A stretch of DNA of 64,000 nucleotides from an uncultured Pseudohongiella sp. (GCA_951812965.1 OX638341.1:2214438-2278437), one strand, 5' to 3'. Numbered from the stretch's first letter, positions 24,366 to 33,938 are shown. Notes: generated by a model not told the origin, from the sequence alone. A program made the numbers and translations.

Positions 24366-24935
24366 ATGGATTCTCCCCCAACAGATCACTCCAGGCTTGC
24401 CGCAATCGCGGCGGGAAAGGATGTTCACGATATTCTCGATGCGATCTCCCGAATTTCCACGGAGTCCATTATTGGACTGAGGACCGCTATCGACGCGGAA
24501 AGCTTGCGGCAGGCAGCGGAATTGATTCATTGGTCCGATTCGATTTGTGTTTCCGGGCTGGATGACGCCTTTGCCGTCGCCACGTTGTTGGCGACCGGAC
24601 TTGCAGAGCGCGGATGCGAATGCGGCGTTATCGGCCCCGGACGTGCGGTTGAACAAGACAAGATCACCGGGCGCGGACGGAACGGACTGCTGATCGTGGT
24701 CGAATTTCCCGATGGCGGATTACCCGGGGACATTATCGAAATATCCCGCTCGCACGAGGTTCCGATCCTCGCCATCGGCGAGTCGGCGGACGAAAATTCG
24801 GCGGATTATTGCGATTTAAGGTTGTCGGCGCCAAAGTCGCAGATCGTTCATGGAATGCCGATCATGGCGGGCTACGTCGCTACCGCCCAATTGCTGCTGA
24901 TCACCCTGGACCAATATCGCGCTGCCGAAGATTGA
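24366..24935 (+). CDS. SIS-domain protein lacking a DNA-binding domain
   Basis: A 189-residue single SIS domain: DSICVSGLDDAFAVATLLATGL, RGRNGLLIVVEFPDGGLPGDIIEISRSHEVPILAIGES and a final helix MAGYVATAQLLLITLDQYR. It parallels the C-terminal half of RpiR regulators but has only about 55 helical residues before the SIS core, with no recognisable HTH. It faces the RpiR gene across a shared promoter. It may be a phosphosugar isomerase-like enzyme or a ligand-binding partner of the regulator. A gene for a secreted protein follows 45 bases later. Confidence 0.7.
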   Translation: MDSPPTDHSRLAAIAAGKDVHDILDAISRISTESIIGLRTAIDAESLRQAAELIHWSDSICVSGLDDAFAVATLLATGLAERGCECGVIGPGRAVEQDKITGRGRNGLLIVVEFPDGGLPGDIIEISRSHEVPILAIGESADENSADYCDLRLSAPKSQIVHGMPIMAGYVATAQLLLITLDQYRAAED

Positions 24936-24980
24936 CTGTGCTAGAATTTTCCGGCCCGCAAACCAGCATGGGAGATTCGC

Positions 24981-25808
24981 ATGATCTTTGCCCGCTCGAG
25001 TATCGAATTCTGTCGGATCGGCATTCTGTTTTGTTGTCTGTCCGCAGTCACTGCGCTACAGGCCGCGGACAACAACGACACACCCAGAACCGCTGATGGA
25101 CGTCCGGATTTTAACGGCATCTGGCAGGCGATCGGTTCGGCGCACTACGATATCGAGCCTCATGCCGCGGATTTCGGTCCGTTGCCGGAAACCGGCGCGA
25201 TCGGTGCGATTCCGGCGGGTCTCGGCATCGTGGTGGGCGGGGAAATTCCCTATACCGCGGAAGCCCGCGCCCAACAGCAAGCCAACAAGGCGGACTGGCT
25301 GGCGCTGGACCCGGTCGTCAAATGTTACATGCCGGGCATTCCGAGGTCGAACTATCTGCCTTTCCCGTTTCAGATCATCCAGTCGCCCGATCATGTGGTG
25401 TTCGCCTACGAGTTTGCCAGCGCGAGCCGTATCGGCTATGTCGATCAGCCGGACTTCGAAGCGCCGATCTATACCTGGATGGGGCATAACCTGGTCCGCT
25501 TTGAAGGCGACACCATGGTCATCGAAGTCACCGACCAGGTGCCCGACACCTGGTTCGACCATGCCGGAAACCACCATACCGAAGGACTGCGGGTCACTGA
25601 ACGCTGGTCTCATCTGAGCCGTGACGTGCTGTTGTACGAGGCCACGATGGAGGATCCGGCGGTCTACGACGAGCCCTGGACGATCCGCATGCCGCTCTAC
25701 CGCCGCCTCGATGAAAATATGCAATTGCTCGAATTCAAGTGCGTCGAATTCACCGAGGAGTTGCTATACGGCCATCTGCGCCGGCAGCCGGACGCGGAAG
25801 AAAACTGA
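24981..25808 (+). CDS. Secreted protein of unknown function
   Basis: A 275-residue protein with a signal peptide ending near VTALQAADNN. It contains GRPDFNGIWQAIGSAHYDIEPHA, IYTWMGHNLVRFEGDTMVIEVTDQ, WFDHAGNHHTEGLRVTERW and LYRRLDENMQLLEFKCVEF. This is a conserved exported family I know from environmental Proteobacteria and Acidobacteria but with no assigned role. The repeated His residues could bind metal. It follows the SIS gene by 45 bases and is convergent with an M20 peptidase. Confidence 0.6.
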   Translation: MIFARSSIEFCRIGILFCCLSAVTALQAADNNDTPRTADGRPDFNGIWQAIGSAHYDIEPHAADFGPLPETGAIGAIPAGLGIVVGGEIPYTAEARAQQQANKADWLALDPVVKCYMPGIPRSNYLPFPFQIIQSPDHVVFAYEFASASRIGYVDQPDFEAPIYTWMGHNLVRFEGDTMVIEVTDQVPDTWFDHAGNHHTEGLRVTERWSHLSRDVLLYEATMEDPAVYDEPWTIRMPLYRRLDENMQLLEFKCVEFTEELLYGHLRRQPDAEEN

Positions 25809-25828
25809 TCGGGAGAATATTCCGACGG

Positions 25829-27163
25829 TTAATCGCTTTCCGCCGCCCCGCGCTCCTGCAAAAGAGGGGTACTAACGCTTTCGATGCCGGCCAGGGCGAG
25901 GATGGTCAGGAGTGCGGTCTGGGGGCCGAGGTGGGAGTTTTCCGGCGCGAACCATTCACCCGGTGAATGGGCGCCGCCGCCGTCGCCTCCGCCGGCGATG
26001 GTGATGGCGGGTATGCCGAGAGACATGGGCACGTTCGAATCGGTGCTTGAAATGCCGAGTTCCTGCAAGGCAATGTCGTTGGCTTCAAATGCCAGCGCCG
26101 CCGATTGCACTATTGGGCTGCTCACCGGCGTCAGTCCGGTGGGGCGGTCGCCGATCAGTACGAATTCCACAGAAATTTCGCCGTTGTTCCAGCGTGCGTT
26201 TTCCTCGGCTACCGCGGCCAGCGCCGCATCCTTTGCCTGGGCTTCGAGTGTGGCGAGTTCCTCGGGGCTGTTCGAACGCATGTCGAGAGCGAACACCGCG
26301 TCCGCGGCGATGGAATTGACGGAGGTACCGCCATCGACGGTGCCGACGGTAAATGTGGTCTTGGGATAACTTGGGGTTCGCAATTCGGCAATGCCGGCGA
26401 TGGCCCGGCCCATGGCGTGAATGGCGCTGGCGAGGCCGAACGAGCCGAAGGAATGGCCGCCGGGGCCGCTGAAGCGGAACTCGAAACGGCGCGAGCCGGT
26501 GCCGCCGATGGTAATGCGCGTCATACGCACGCCGTCGACGGAAATGAATCCGTCGATTTCGGGGTGATCGCGGAAGATCGCCTTGACTCCGCGCAGATCG
26601 CCGCGGCCTTCCTCGCCGACATTGCCCGCGAACATGATGTCGGCGCCGGTTTCGATGCCGCTTTCCTCAAGTACCTCGATCACCGCCAGCAGCACCGCCA
26701 GACCGCGAGTGTCGTCGCCGATGCCAGGCGCGTAATATCTGCCGTCCCGAAACTCCACGGTGGTGTCCACTTCAGGCGGAAATACCGTATCGAGATGCGC
26801 CGCGATCAGCAAGGTCGGACCGTTGCCAGATCCGCGGCGGATACCGATCGCATTGCCCTCGCTGTCGATGTAGGCATCGGCGAGACCGCGCGAGCGCAAT
26901 TGTTGCAGGTAATAGGCGGCGCGTTCGTCCTCCATGAAAGGAGGCGCCGGGATTTCGGTCATGCGGATCTGTTCTTCGACCGTGGCAGGCTCGCGCAGTT
27001 GCAGTTTTTCGAGCGCTTCGACGACTCGCGGATCGCTCTGCACGGTGTTGAATGTTTCACGCAGGGAAGAATCGATCGGCACCAGGGTCTGACCGACCTG
27101 GGCCTGGGTCATGGATGCCCATAACAGCGGCACCGACAAGGCGAGCCAGTTTAGTCGAAACAT
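25829..27163 (-). CDS. M20-family zinc peptidase, exported
   Basis: A 444-residue protein with an N-terminal signal peptide (LNWLALSVPLLWASMTQAQ). Zinc-site motifs of M20 peptidases are present: AAHLDTVFPPE, GIGDDTRGLAVLLAV and GNVGEEGRGDLRGVK (Glu-Glu), followed by the dimerisation domain (GPGGHSFGSFG) and a late His in GGGAHSPGEWF. M20 enzymes cleave dipeptides, tripeptides or N-acyl amino acids with two zinc ions. Export suggests periplasmic peptide scavenging. It is convergent with the secreted-protein gene 20 bases away. Confidence 0.9.
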   Translation of the reverse strand: MFRLNWLALSVPLLWASMTQAQVGQTLVPIDSSLRETFNTVQSDPRVVEALEKLQLREPATVEEQIRMTEIPAPPFMEDERAAYYLQQLRSRGLADAYIDSEGNAIGIRRGSGNGPTLLIAAHLDTVFPPEVDTTVEFRDGRYYAPGIGDDTRGLAVLLAVIEVLEESGIETGADIMFAGNVGEEGRGDLRGVKAIFRDHPEIDGFISVDGVRMTRITIGGTGSRRFEFRFSGPGGHSFGSFGLASAIHAMGRAIAGIAELRTPSYPKTTFTVGTVDGGTSVNSIAADAVFALDMRSNSPEELATLEAQAKDAALAAVAEENARWNNGEISVEFVLIGDRPTGLTPVSSPIVQSAALAFEANDIALQELGISSTDSNVPMSLGIPAITIAGGGDGGGAHSPGEWFAPENSHLGPQTALLTILALAGIESVSTPLLQERGAAESD

Positions 27164-27223
27164 AGGGTCTCCGGAATGCGCCGCGGCGCAGCCATTGTAA
27201 CTGATTCGCTGAACAATTCCGTA

Positions 27224-27760
27224 TCAGGATGCGCGCGGGGCAAGAGCGCGGTCGACGATGGAGGCGAGGGTGCTCAGCACCAGCAGCCAGCACAGCAGGG
27301 CCGCGCCCCGATAGAGCAACTCCTGCATTGCGCCATCGCCCCACAGGCGAGCGGCGGTGATCAGTAGGGGAGGAATGTAATACAAGATGCCGTTCCAGCG
27401 GCCGAGAAAGCTCATGCGCAAGGACTTTCGCCGATGCATATAACGCGAATCGAGCACGTATTGCAGGAAGGCGCCGGCAACCAGCGGCGGCAGCAGCCAG
27501 GGCGCCAAACCCGACATGGCTGCCCCCGCCAGGCAGGCAGTCACAAACAGGCAGTCGGTGGCATGGTCGAATAGCTGCCCGCGCGCCGATGCCGTGCCGC
27601 GCGCCCGTGCAATCTTGCCGTCCAGGTAATCGCTGGCGATGGCCGCCAGCAACATGCAAGCCAGGGCCGTCGGCGGCAGCAAGTCCTCCACGGCGAGCGC
27701 GGCGGCCGCTGGAAACGCGAGCAGCAGCCGCAGGCCGGTCAGCAGATTTGCCATGTTCAA
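27224..27760 (-). CDS. CDP-alcohol phosphatidyltransferase family protein
   Basis: A 178-residue membrane enzyme with the complete family signature DYLDGKIAR...G...D...D at residues 44-68 (SDYLDGKIARARG and GQLFDHATD). It has about five hydrophobic helices. Members join a CDP-activated lipid to an alcohol to make phospholipid headgroups. The gene overlaps the upstream membrane protein by four bases (ATGA), so it is part of a three-gene set with an epimerase-like gene. The specific alcohol is unknown. Confidence 0.85.
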   Translation of the reverse strand: MNMANLLTGLRLLLAFPAAAALAVEDLLPPTALACMLLAAIASDYLDGKIARARGTASARGQLFDHATDCLFVTACLAGAAMSGLAPWLLPPLVAGAFLQYVLDSRYMHRRKSLRMSFLGRWNGILYYIPPLLITAARLWGDGAMQELLYRGAALLCWLLVLSTLASIVDRALAPRAS

Positions 27761-28707
27761 TCGAACAGGTCGTGTTGCGCCTTGCGCCAGAACACCAGGC
27801 CGATGACGGCATTGAACAGGATGAAGAAATTGTGTTGTACGAGCCCGAATGCCGCCATCTGCCCTTCATTTTCCGGGAAAAGGATGACCCAGAAGGTAAT
27901 GGCGGCGGCCCGCATCGGCGTCGGCACGGCCGCGGCGAAAAATATCACCGGCAGATAGGGCAGCAGCATCAGAAAGGAAGCGTCGACGCCGAAAAGATTA
28001 AGCGCCACGGTATAGACTATGACCGCCGCCAGCAGGGCGGGCGAGCGCAACAGGAAGAAATATAGATAATGCCGGGCGCCCGCCAGTTTGAAGGCATGCA
28101 GGATGCGGCGTTCGCGCAATTTCAGGCCGGGCAGCAGCTTGCCGCTGAAATAGGCCATCCACAAGAGCCAGAACAAGCCGCCGAAGACGGCGATATATGG
28201 AATCAGGCTGAATACGTCGGGCAGTCCTTCGCTGCCGAAAACAAAGCCTATCGTTGCCCAGATGAGCAGATAGAGGATTTCGCAGAACATGATGAAGAGC
28301 ATCACCGAGCCCACTTCCCAACCCGGCACCTGGTGGCGCCGGTTCAGGTAATAGGCCATGGCGCCCTTGCCGATCTGCTCGTTGAAGATCGAGATGATGT
28401 AGGCGCTGGCGCGAACCGGAAGAATATCCCGATAGTTGATCTTGCCGGTGAACCAGTTGAGCGCGCGCGAAACCACAAGTGTGTCGATGCCGAAATAGAA
28501 CAGCGAATAGGCCATCATCAGCAGCAGCCAGTAACCCCAACTCACATTGGCGAAGACGCCGCTCATGTACTCCACCAGCGACAGTCCTTCCCTGGCGGCG
28601 GCGCCGGCAATGCGAAAGTACAGATAGGTGAAACAGCCGATGGTGATCAGCAGGAAAATAGTGCGTCCGATGCGGCCGCCGTGCTTTGAATTGCTGTTTT
28701 CCGTCAT
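27757..28707 (-). CDS. Polytopic membrane protein, possibly UPF0104/YbhN-like
   Basis: A 316-residue protein with about eight hydrophobic helices. The pattern VRASAYIISIFNEQIGKGAMAYYLNRRHQVPGWEVGSVMLF, a late proline-rich helix (FFAAAVPTPMRAAAITF) and the size recall the flippase-like membrane domain of lysylphosphatidylglycerol synthase/YbhN proteins. Coupling by ATGA to a CDP-alcohol phosphatidyltransferase suggests a role in lipid handling. The family assignment is tentative. Confidence 0.55.
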   Translation of the reverse strand: MTENSNSKHGGRIGRTIFLLITIGCFTYLYFRIAGAAAREGLSLVEYMSGVFANVSWGYWLLLMMAYSLFYFGIDTLVVSRALNWFTGKINYRDILPVRASAYIISIFNEQIGKGAMAYYLNRRHQVPGWEVGSVMLFIMFCEILYLLIWATIGFVFGSEGLPDVFSLIPYIAVFGGLFWLLWMAYFSGKLLPGLKLRERRILHAFKLAGARHYLYFFLLRSPALLAAVIVYTVALNLFGVDASFLMLLPYLPVIFFAAAVPTPMRAAAITFWVILFPENEGQMAAFGLVQHNFFILFNAVIGLVFWRKAQHDLFD

Positions 28708-29591
28708 GGCGTCCTTTTCTCCTGAAGCTTTGCCAGTGTCTCGCGCAAAGGCGTCAATTCTATGCCAAGAGCCGAATCGGCGTTAGCCTCGACTTCCTCA
28801 TCCGCCGTGATTACGTCGATCACGGTCGGAGTTATACCGCCGCCGCGCAGCCGGCCTCTCACCGCGGCGCCGAGCCGGGCCAGCCAGATCGGAACAGAGC
28901 GGATTTGCACGCGCTTGCCGAGCAATTCAGCGGTTTGCAGTACGAGATTCCGGTACGAAATCCGTTCAGGCCCCGCCAATTCGTATGTTCCGGCCACGGG
29001 CCGGCGGCAGGCGGAAAGAACCGCCGCGCACAAATCGTCCACATCCAGTGGTTGCAGCACATATTTCCCGCCGCCGAGCAGGCTGGTCTTGTCCCGTTTC
29101 ACGCCGGCCAGCAAGGCGGCCGAACCGGCGCTGCCCGGGCCGAGCAGGATCGGCGTGCGAATGACGACTCCCGCGGGCGCCGCGTCCGAGGCGATGGTTT
29201 CGGCTTCGCCTTTCGAGCGGAAATAGGCATTGGCGCTGTCCGGCGACGCTCCGAGCACGCTGATGAACACGAACGAAGGCAGACCGGCGCGGCGGGCGGC
29301 GTCCGCAACACTCGCGGTGGCGTCCACATTGGCTTCCTGGTAGCTGGTGTTCTTCCCGGGAATCAGAATTCCCGCCAGATGAACGACGCTGTCGCAATCC
29401 CGCAGCAGGGCGTCGAGACTGTCCGGGTCGCGGTAGGAAATGATTCGCGGCGCGATCAACTCATGGGAAGGAAGCGAGCGCATGGCGCTTTCCGAGCGCA
29501 CGCCGGCGTCGACGGAAATCCCGCAAGCTGCCGCTTGCCGCAACAGACGCAGTCCGACGCTGCTGTTCGCTCCTGTAACGGCGATTCTCAT
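28704..29591 (-). CDS. NAD(P)-dependent epimerase/NmrA-like (NDUFA9-type) protein
   Basis: A 295-residue extended/atypical SDR. The cofactor loop is TGANSSVG at residues 6-13, followed by VVHLAGILIPG and FVFISVLGASPDSANAYFRSKGEAE, where the usual Tyr-x-x-x-Lys is AYFRSK. The later segment QPLDVDDLCAAVLSACRRP is typical of NmrA/NDUFA9-like proteins, which often bind NAD(P) in regulation or membrane complex assembly. It overlaps the membrane protein gene by four bases and lies seven bases after the FbiC stop, so all four genes may be one operon. Confidence 0.78.
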   Translation of the reverse strand: MRIAVTGANSSVGLRLLRQAAACGISVDAGVRSESAMRSLPSHELIAPRIISYRDPDSLDALLRDCDSVVHLAGILIPGKNTSYQEANVDATASVADAARRAGLPSFVFISVLGASPDSANAYFRSKGEAETIASDAAPAGVVIRTPILLGPGSAGSAALLAGVKRDKTSLLGGGKYVLQPLDVDDLCAAVLSACRRPVAGTYELAGPERISYRNLVLQTAELLGKRVQIRSVPIWLARLGAAVRGRLRGGGITPTVIDVITADEEVEANADSALGIELTPLRETLAKLQEKRTP

Positions 29592-29598
29592 GTCCCTG

Positions 29599-32010
29599 TC
29601 ATGCTGCTCCGGCTACGGCGTCCAGACTCTTTACGCGCTGCTTGCGGCCCGCGGGGTCGAGCGTGACGGCTTGCAGTTTCGGCGCCGCAAACGCCCGGCG
29701 CGCCTGTTCCGGCTGTGGATCACCATATAAAGTGGTGCGCATGCGCGGAGTGCGGCCGATTTTCCGAATGGCGGCTTCAATAGCCGCCGGCGGCCATTCC
29801 TGGCCATGTTCGGCGCCGGCCGCGCGAGTAATACTTTCGTTCATCAGGCTGCCGCCGAGATCGTTGGCGCCGGCCGCGAGCGCCATCATTACGCCTGCAC
29901 GGCCCAATTTGACCCAGGAAGCCTGGATATTGGCGATCTGGCCGTGTAGCGCCAGCCGAGATACGGCGTGCATGAGCAACGCCTCGCGGAAACTCGGTCC
30001 GGCTCGGGAGCGCCCCTTGAGATACATCGGCGCCTCTTGCGCGACATAGGGCAGGGGCACGAATTCGGTAAAGCCTCCTGTGCGCTGTTGCAGTTCGCGG
30101 ACCGCCAGCAGATGCGCGGCCCAATGTTCGGGGGCGTCGACATGGCCGAACATGATGGTGGCGGTGCTGCGCAGGCCGATTCCATGGGCCGTATCCATTA
30201 CTTCCAGCCATTGCCCGGTATTGATCTTGTCGTCACAGATGATCTGCCTGACCTCGTCGTGCAGGATTTCGGCGGCAGTGCCGGGCAAGGTGCCGAGTCC
30301 CGCCGATTTCAGTTCCCGGAGAAACTCCGCAAGGTCGATGCCGAGCGTTTCGGCGCCTTGCCAGACTTCCAGCGGGGAGAACGCGTGTATATGAATATGA
30401 GGCGCCGCCGCACGCACGGTTTTCAGGATGTCGAGATAAGTCTTCCCGGTGTAATCCGGATGAATGCCGCCTTGCATGCAGACTTCGCTTGCGCCCCGCA
30501 ACCAGGCTTCCCGGGCGCGGCGCGCGAGTTCCTGCGCGGAAATGTCATAAGGGCGGCCGCGCAGGTTTTCACTCATCTTGCCCTTGGAAAAAGCGCAGAA
30601 CTGGCAGCGGAAATAGCACACATTGGTGTAATTGATATTGCGGTTAACGACATAACTTACGTCATCGCCCGCGACTTCCTTCCGCAATTCGTCGGCGCTT
30701 CGCATGACGTGGGAAAAGTCGGGGCCGCGCGCGCGGAACAGGCGGGCGACCTGCTGCTGCGTCGGTTCCCTGCCTTCGATGCAGTGGTCGACGATTTCGC
30801 GGATGTCCGCGGAAACAGCATTGGGATCAGGCCGCTCGTTCAACAGGGCGGGTTCGAGTTCGGGCACGTTGCCGGGATGCCCGGAAGACCAATGGTCACG
30901 CTTGGCGAAGCCGTCAGCGTCGGCGTGTCTGAGAACCGCGGGCCGCACTTTCGCATCGAGCCAGATTTCGGGGCGGCGCAGGAACTCGGGATAAATCGTG
31001 AGGCGTTGTTCGAGAAAACTGCCGGCGCTCCCGGTCTGGAAGGCGAGTTCGTCGAGATGCGGCCAGGGAGCCTCCGGATTGACATGATCCGGCGTCACGG
31101 GCGACACGCCTCCCCAGTCGTTGATACCGGCGGCGATGAGTTGCTCAAGTGCGCCAGGGCTGAGATTCGGCGGCGCCTGGATGCTCATTTCGGGTCCGAA
31201 GATCAGCCGCGCCACGGCGATGGTCCAGAGAAGTTCTTCGAGATTGGGTTCCGGCGCCCGGGCCATCTTCGTATCGGGCTTGGCGCGAAAGTTCTGGATT
31301 ATGACTTCCTGGATGTGGCCGTGTCGTTCGTGCACCGCCCGGATTGCCAGCAGCGATTCGATGCGCTCGCGGCGAGTCTCGCCGATGCCGATCAGGATGC
31401 CCGTCGTGAACGGCACCGCCGCCTGTCCGGCAAGTTCCATGGTTTCGAGACGCACCGCGGGTACTTTGTCTGGCGAACCGTAATGAGGCATGCCGGGCTC
31501 GCACAGGCGCGGCGAGGCGGATTCGAGCATGATGCCCATGGAAGCGCTGACGGGCCGCAACATGGCGATTTCTTCCGTGGTCATGTTGCCGGCGTTGATA
31601 TGTGGCAGCAGGCCGGTTTCCGTCAGCACGGTTCCGGCGGCTTCCGCCAGGTAATGCAGGGTGCTTTCGAAGCCCAGTTCCGCCAGGGCGTCCCGCGCGG
31701 CCTTGTAGCGCAATTCGGGTTTTTCGCCCAGGGTGAACAGGGCTTCCTGGCAGCCGAGTTCGGCGCCTTGCCGGCAGATCTCCAGCACTTTCTCCATGCT
31801 TAGATAGGGCGCCTGTACCTTGCGCGGCACGGTGGCGAAGGTGCAATAGTGGCAGACGTCGCGGCAGAGATGGGTCAGGGGGATGAAGACCTTGCGTGAA
31901 TAGGTAACGATGCCGGCATGATTCCGGTCGCGAATCTCACGCGCCCGGGCGGCCAGTGCGGCGGTGTCGCGGTTGTCCGCCAGTTGCAGTGCTGCTGATT
32001 CGGAAATCAT
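29599..32010 (-). CDS. fbiC: Bifunctional FO synthase (CofG-CofH fusion)
   Basis: The 803-residue protein carries two radical SAM domains. The N-terminal (CofG) cluster motif is C49-x3-C53-x2-C56 (LCRDVCHYCTF); the C-terminal (CofH) motif is C465-x3-C469-x2-C472 (NVCYFRCQFCAFSKGKM). Both halves carry full CofG/CofH signatures (LGEKPELRY; GGIHPDY; HIHAFSPLEV). FbiC joins tyrosine with 5-amino-6-ribitylaminouracil to make FO, the chromophore of coenzyme F420. The start is the ATG at 32010; an in-frame extension upstream reads through a palindromic repeat. No other F420 gene is in the window. Confidence 0.93.
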   Translation of the reverse strand: MISESAALQLADNRDTAALAARAREIRDRNHAGIVTYSRKVFIPLTHLCRDVCHYCTFATVPRKVQAPYLSMEKVLEICRQGAELGCQEALFTLGEKPELRYKAARDALAELGFESTLHYLAEAAGTVLTETGLLPHINAGNMTTEEIAMLRPVSASMGIMLESASPRLCEPGMPHYGSPDKVPAVRLETMELAGQAAVPFTTGILIGIGETRRERIESLLAIRAVHERHGHIQEVIIQNFRAKPDTKMARAPEPNLEELLWTIAVARLIFGPEMSIQAPPNLSPGALEQLIAAGINDWGGVSPVTPDHVNPEAPWPHLDELAFQTGSAGSFLEQRLTIYPEFLRRPEIWLDAKVRPAVLRHADADGFAKRDHWSSGHPGNVPELEPALLNERPDPNAVSADIREIVDHCIEGREPTQQQVARLFRARGPDFSHVMRSADELRKEVAGDDVSYVVNRNINYTNVCYFRCQFCAFSKGKMSENLRGRPYDISAQELARRAREAWLRGASEVCMQGGIHPDYTGKTYLDILKTVRAAAPHIHIHAFSPLEVWQGAETLGIDLAEFLRELKSAGLGTLPGTAAEILHDEVRQIICDDKINTGQWLEVMDTAHGIGLRSTATIMFGHVDAPEHWAAHLLAVRELQQRTGGFTEFVPLPYVAQEAPMYLKGRSRAGPSFREALLMHAVSRLALHGQIANIQASWVKLGRAGVMMALAAGANDLGGSLMNESITRAAGAEHGQEWPPAAIEAAIRKIGRTPRMRTTLYGDPQPEQARRAFAAPKLQAVTLDPAGRKQRVKSLDAVAGAA

Positions 32011-32083
32011 CTCGTGGCGCAGTTTACGGGATAAGGTGAGCGGGCAACAAGCGTCGAGTCTTGTTTGACCTTTGATTCCTAAC

Positions 32084-32238
32084 CGCGGGCGAGGCAAGCC
32101 TCGCCCCACAGCCCTGGATTTCATTTGGCCCAACGTTCCCGATTATTTCATTTTATCTGTAGGGGCGACGCATGCGTCGCCCGGCGAATTATTTGATTCC
32201 GCGACATCTCGCGGGCGAGGCATGCCTCGCCCCTACGG
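32084..32238. repeat. GCATGC palindromic repeat, three copies
   Basis: Copies are at 32084-32108 (centre GGCAAGCC, one base off the palindrome), 32159-32182 (compensated GACGCATGCGTC form) and 32211-32238 (GAGGCATGCCTC form). The last two are an outward pair with GTAGGG and CCCTAC at the ends. They fill the gap between the fbiC start and the sulfatase stop. Confidence 0.87.
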
Positions 32239-32270
32239 TCCTGGATGTTTCGTTTGCCCTATGTTGATTG

Positions 32271-33938
32271 TTAGTTGTCGCCATTGTTGCTGCTTCCCCG
32301 GCCGACGACGGGGGAGGGGGCGAAGGGTTCGCCGCGGTCGTGGGCTTGTTGTTTGGCTCGGCTGTCCGGGAGGATGTCGTCGAGGCGGTCGAGGCGATTG
32401 GGTTCGACGTACCATTGTTCGGGGAAGTCGGCGGAGCGGGGGCCGCCTTCCATGCGTCGCACGCTGCCGGTCGCCCTGCGCTGGGTGTAGGGAATGACAT
32501 TGCGTTGCCGGTTGTCGGCCAGGCCGTCGTAAAGCGCCTGACGAAGCTCGATCCTGTCGTCAAGGTAAGCCGGATCGTCGATCAGGTTGCGCATCTCGTC
32601 GGGGTCGCTGGCGAGGTCGTACAGTTCTTCGATGTCGTAGATGCCGTAGTACTGGATGTATTTCAGATCGCCTCGTGTAATCGAGAAAGTGCCCGGGGTC
32701 ATCGGGAAGGTCCATTCCCAGTAATACTCGTAGATGAAATCGTCGGGGCTCCATTGCGACTCGGGCGTTTCGCCGTTGATCAGGCCCCAGGCGCTATGAC
32801 CTTCAAAATGCCCTGGCCGCGGAGCGCCGGCGATTTCAAGAAACGTGGGCGCCAGATCGAGGTTGCGGATTCGGCCGCGGTTTACCGTTCCCGCCGGAAT
32901 CGTGCCGGGCTGGTACGCGATGAAAGGCACCAGCACCGAGGGCTGGTAGGCGTTGCGCTTGTCGATGAGGCCGTGATCGCCGAACAGGAAGCCATTGTCC
33001 GAGGTGAATATGACCAGGGTGTCCTGTTCCAGCCCCTGCTCGCGCAACCAGGCGAGAATCCGGCCGACGCTGTCATCGACCGCGGACAGGGTCGAAAAAT
33101 AAAAGCGCAAATATTCCGTCATGGGCATGTCGGAATTGTAGAAAAAGTCGATTCCGTGCCAGGTGTTGCGCTGGTTGTAGACCCACATCGGCTTGCCGGC
33201 ACTGTTTTCGGGCGTGTTCGCGGCGCTCGCCGGAATGTCGAAGGTGACGTCGTCGTATTGCCCCTCATGCCGTGCCGCGGGAAGCGGATCGGAGTGAACG
33301 GCCTTGTGGCTGAGATAGAGGAAGAACGGCCTGTCCGGCTCCCGGCCTGTCTCCAGCCAATCCATCGCGTAATCGGTCAGCTCGTCGGTGATATAGCCCT
33401 GTTGTTCGACCTGTTCGCCATCCACGTTGAGCAGGGAAGGCCGGCCGGATCGTCCTGACCGTGGGTAGTAATTGCCCTGGCCGGTAAAGCTGACCCATTT
33501 GTCGAAGCCGGGACGCGGGGCGTCCGTGGCCGCGCCCATGTGCCATTTTCCGAAGTACCCGGTCTGATAGCCTGCCTGCTGCAGGTATGCGGGGAAAAAC
33601 GTGAGACCCTCTTCGCTCGAATCGGTGTTGTCCACGATGCCGTGATTGCGCGTTGTCATTCCGGTGAGGATGGTTGCGCGGCTCGGGCTGCAGAGCGATG
33701 TGGTGACTACGGTATTTGGGAAATATGCGCCGCCGCGCGCCAGCGCGTCGATATTGGGCGTGTCGAGCTTGTCGTTGAGGAAGCCCATGCCATCGAAGCG
33801 CAGATCGTCGAGCAGGATGAAGATGACATTCGGCCGCGTCGTCTCGCCCTGCTCGTGCTGATCGGCCATGGCGGTGATTGCAACGGCGCCGAGGCACAAT
33901 GAAATCGCGATCGAAGCACCGAAAATAGTTCGTCGCAT
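32271..33938 (-). CDS. Sulfatase (formylglycine type), third of cluster
   Basis: A 555-residue exported arylsulfatase-family enzyme. After the signal peptide (FGASIAISLCLGAVAITAMA) comes metal-binding NVIFILLDDLRFDG, then the activation motif CSPSR (T-S-L-C-S-P-S-R-A-T), whose Cys is converted to formylglycine. FTSDNGFLFGDHG is the later metal site. It removes sulfate esters from an organic substrate in the periplasm. The start is the ATG at 33938 with ribosome site AGGAGGAG; a TTG 11 codons upstream is rejected. It lies 19 bases after the preceding sulfatase. No maturation enzyme is visible in the window. Confidence 0.92.
   Translation of the reverse strand: MRRTIFGASIAISLCLGAVAITAMADQHEQGETTRPNVIFILLDDLRFDGMGFLNDKLDTPNIDALARGGAYFPNTVVTTSLCSPSRATILTGMTTRNHGIVDNTDSSEEGLTFFPAYLQQAGYQTGYFGKWHMGAATDAPRPGFDKWVSFTGQGNYYPRSGRSGRPSLLNVDGEQVEQQGYITDELTDYAMDWLETGREPDRPFFLYLSHKAVHSDPLPAARHEGQYDDVTFDIPASAANTPENSAGKPMWVYNQRNTWHGIDFFYNSDMPMTEYLRFYFSTLSAVDDSVGRILAWLREQGLEQDTLVIFTSDNGFLFGDHGLIDKRNAYQPSVLVPFIAYQPGTIPAGTVNRGRIRNLDLAPTFLEIAGAPRPGHFEGHSAWGLINGETPESQWSPDDFIYEYYWEWTFPMTPGTFSITRGDLKYIQYYGIYDIEELYDLASDPDEMRNLIDDPAYLDDRIELRQALYDGLADNRQRNVIPYTQRRATGSVRRMEGGPRSADFPEQWYVEPNRLDRLDDILPDSRAKQQAHDRGEPFAPSPVVGRGSSNNGDN

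Noticed and set aside
29968..31803. 611-codon plus-strand frame opposite fbiC
   Set aside because: Antisense shadow; the minus-strand gene has both radical SAM motifs.
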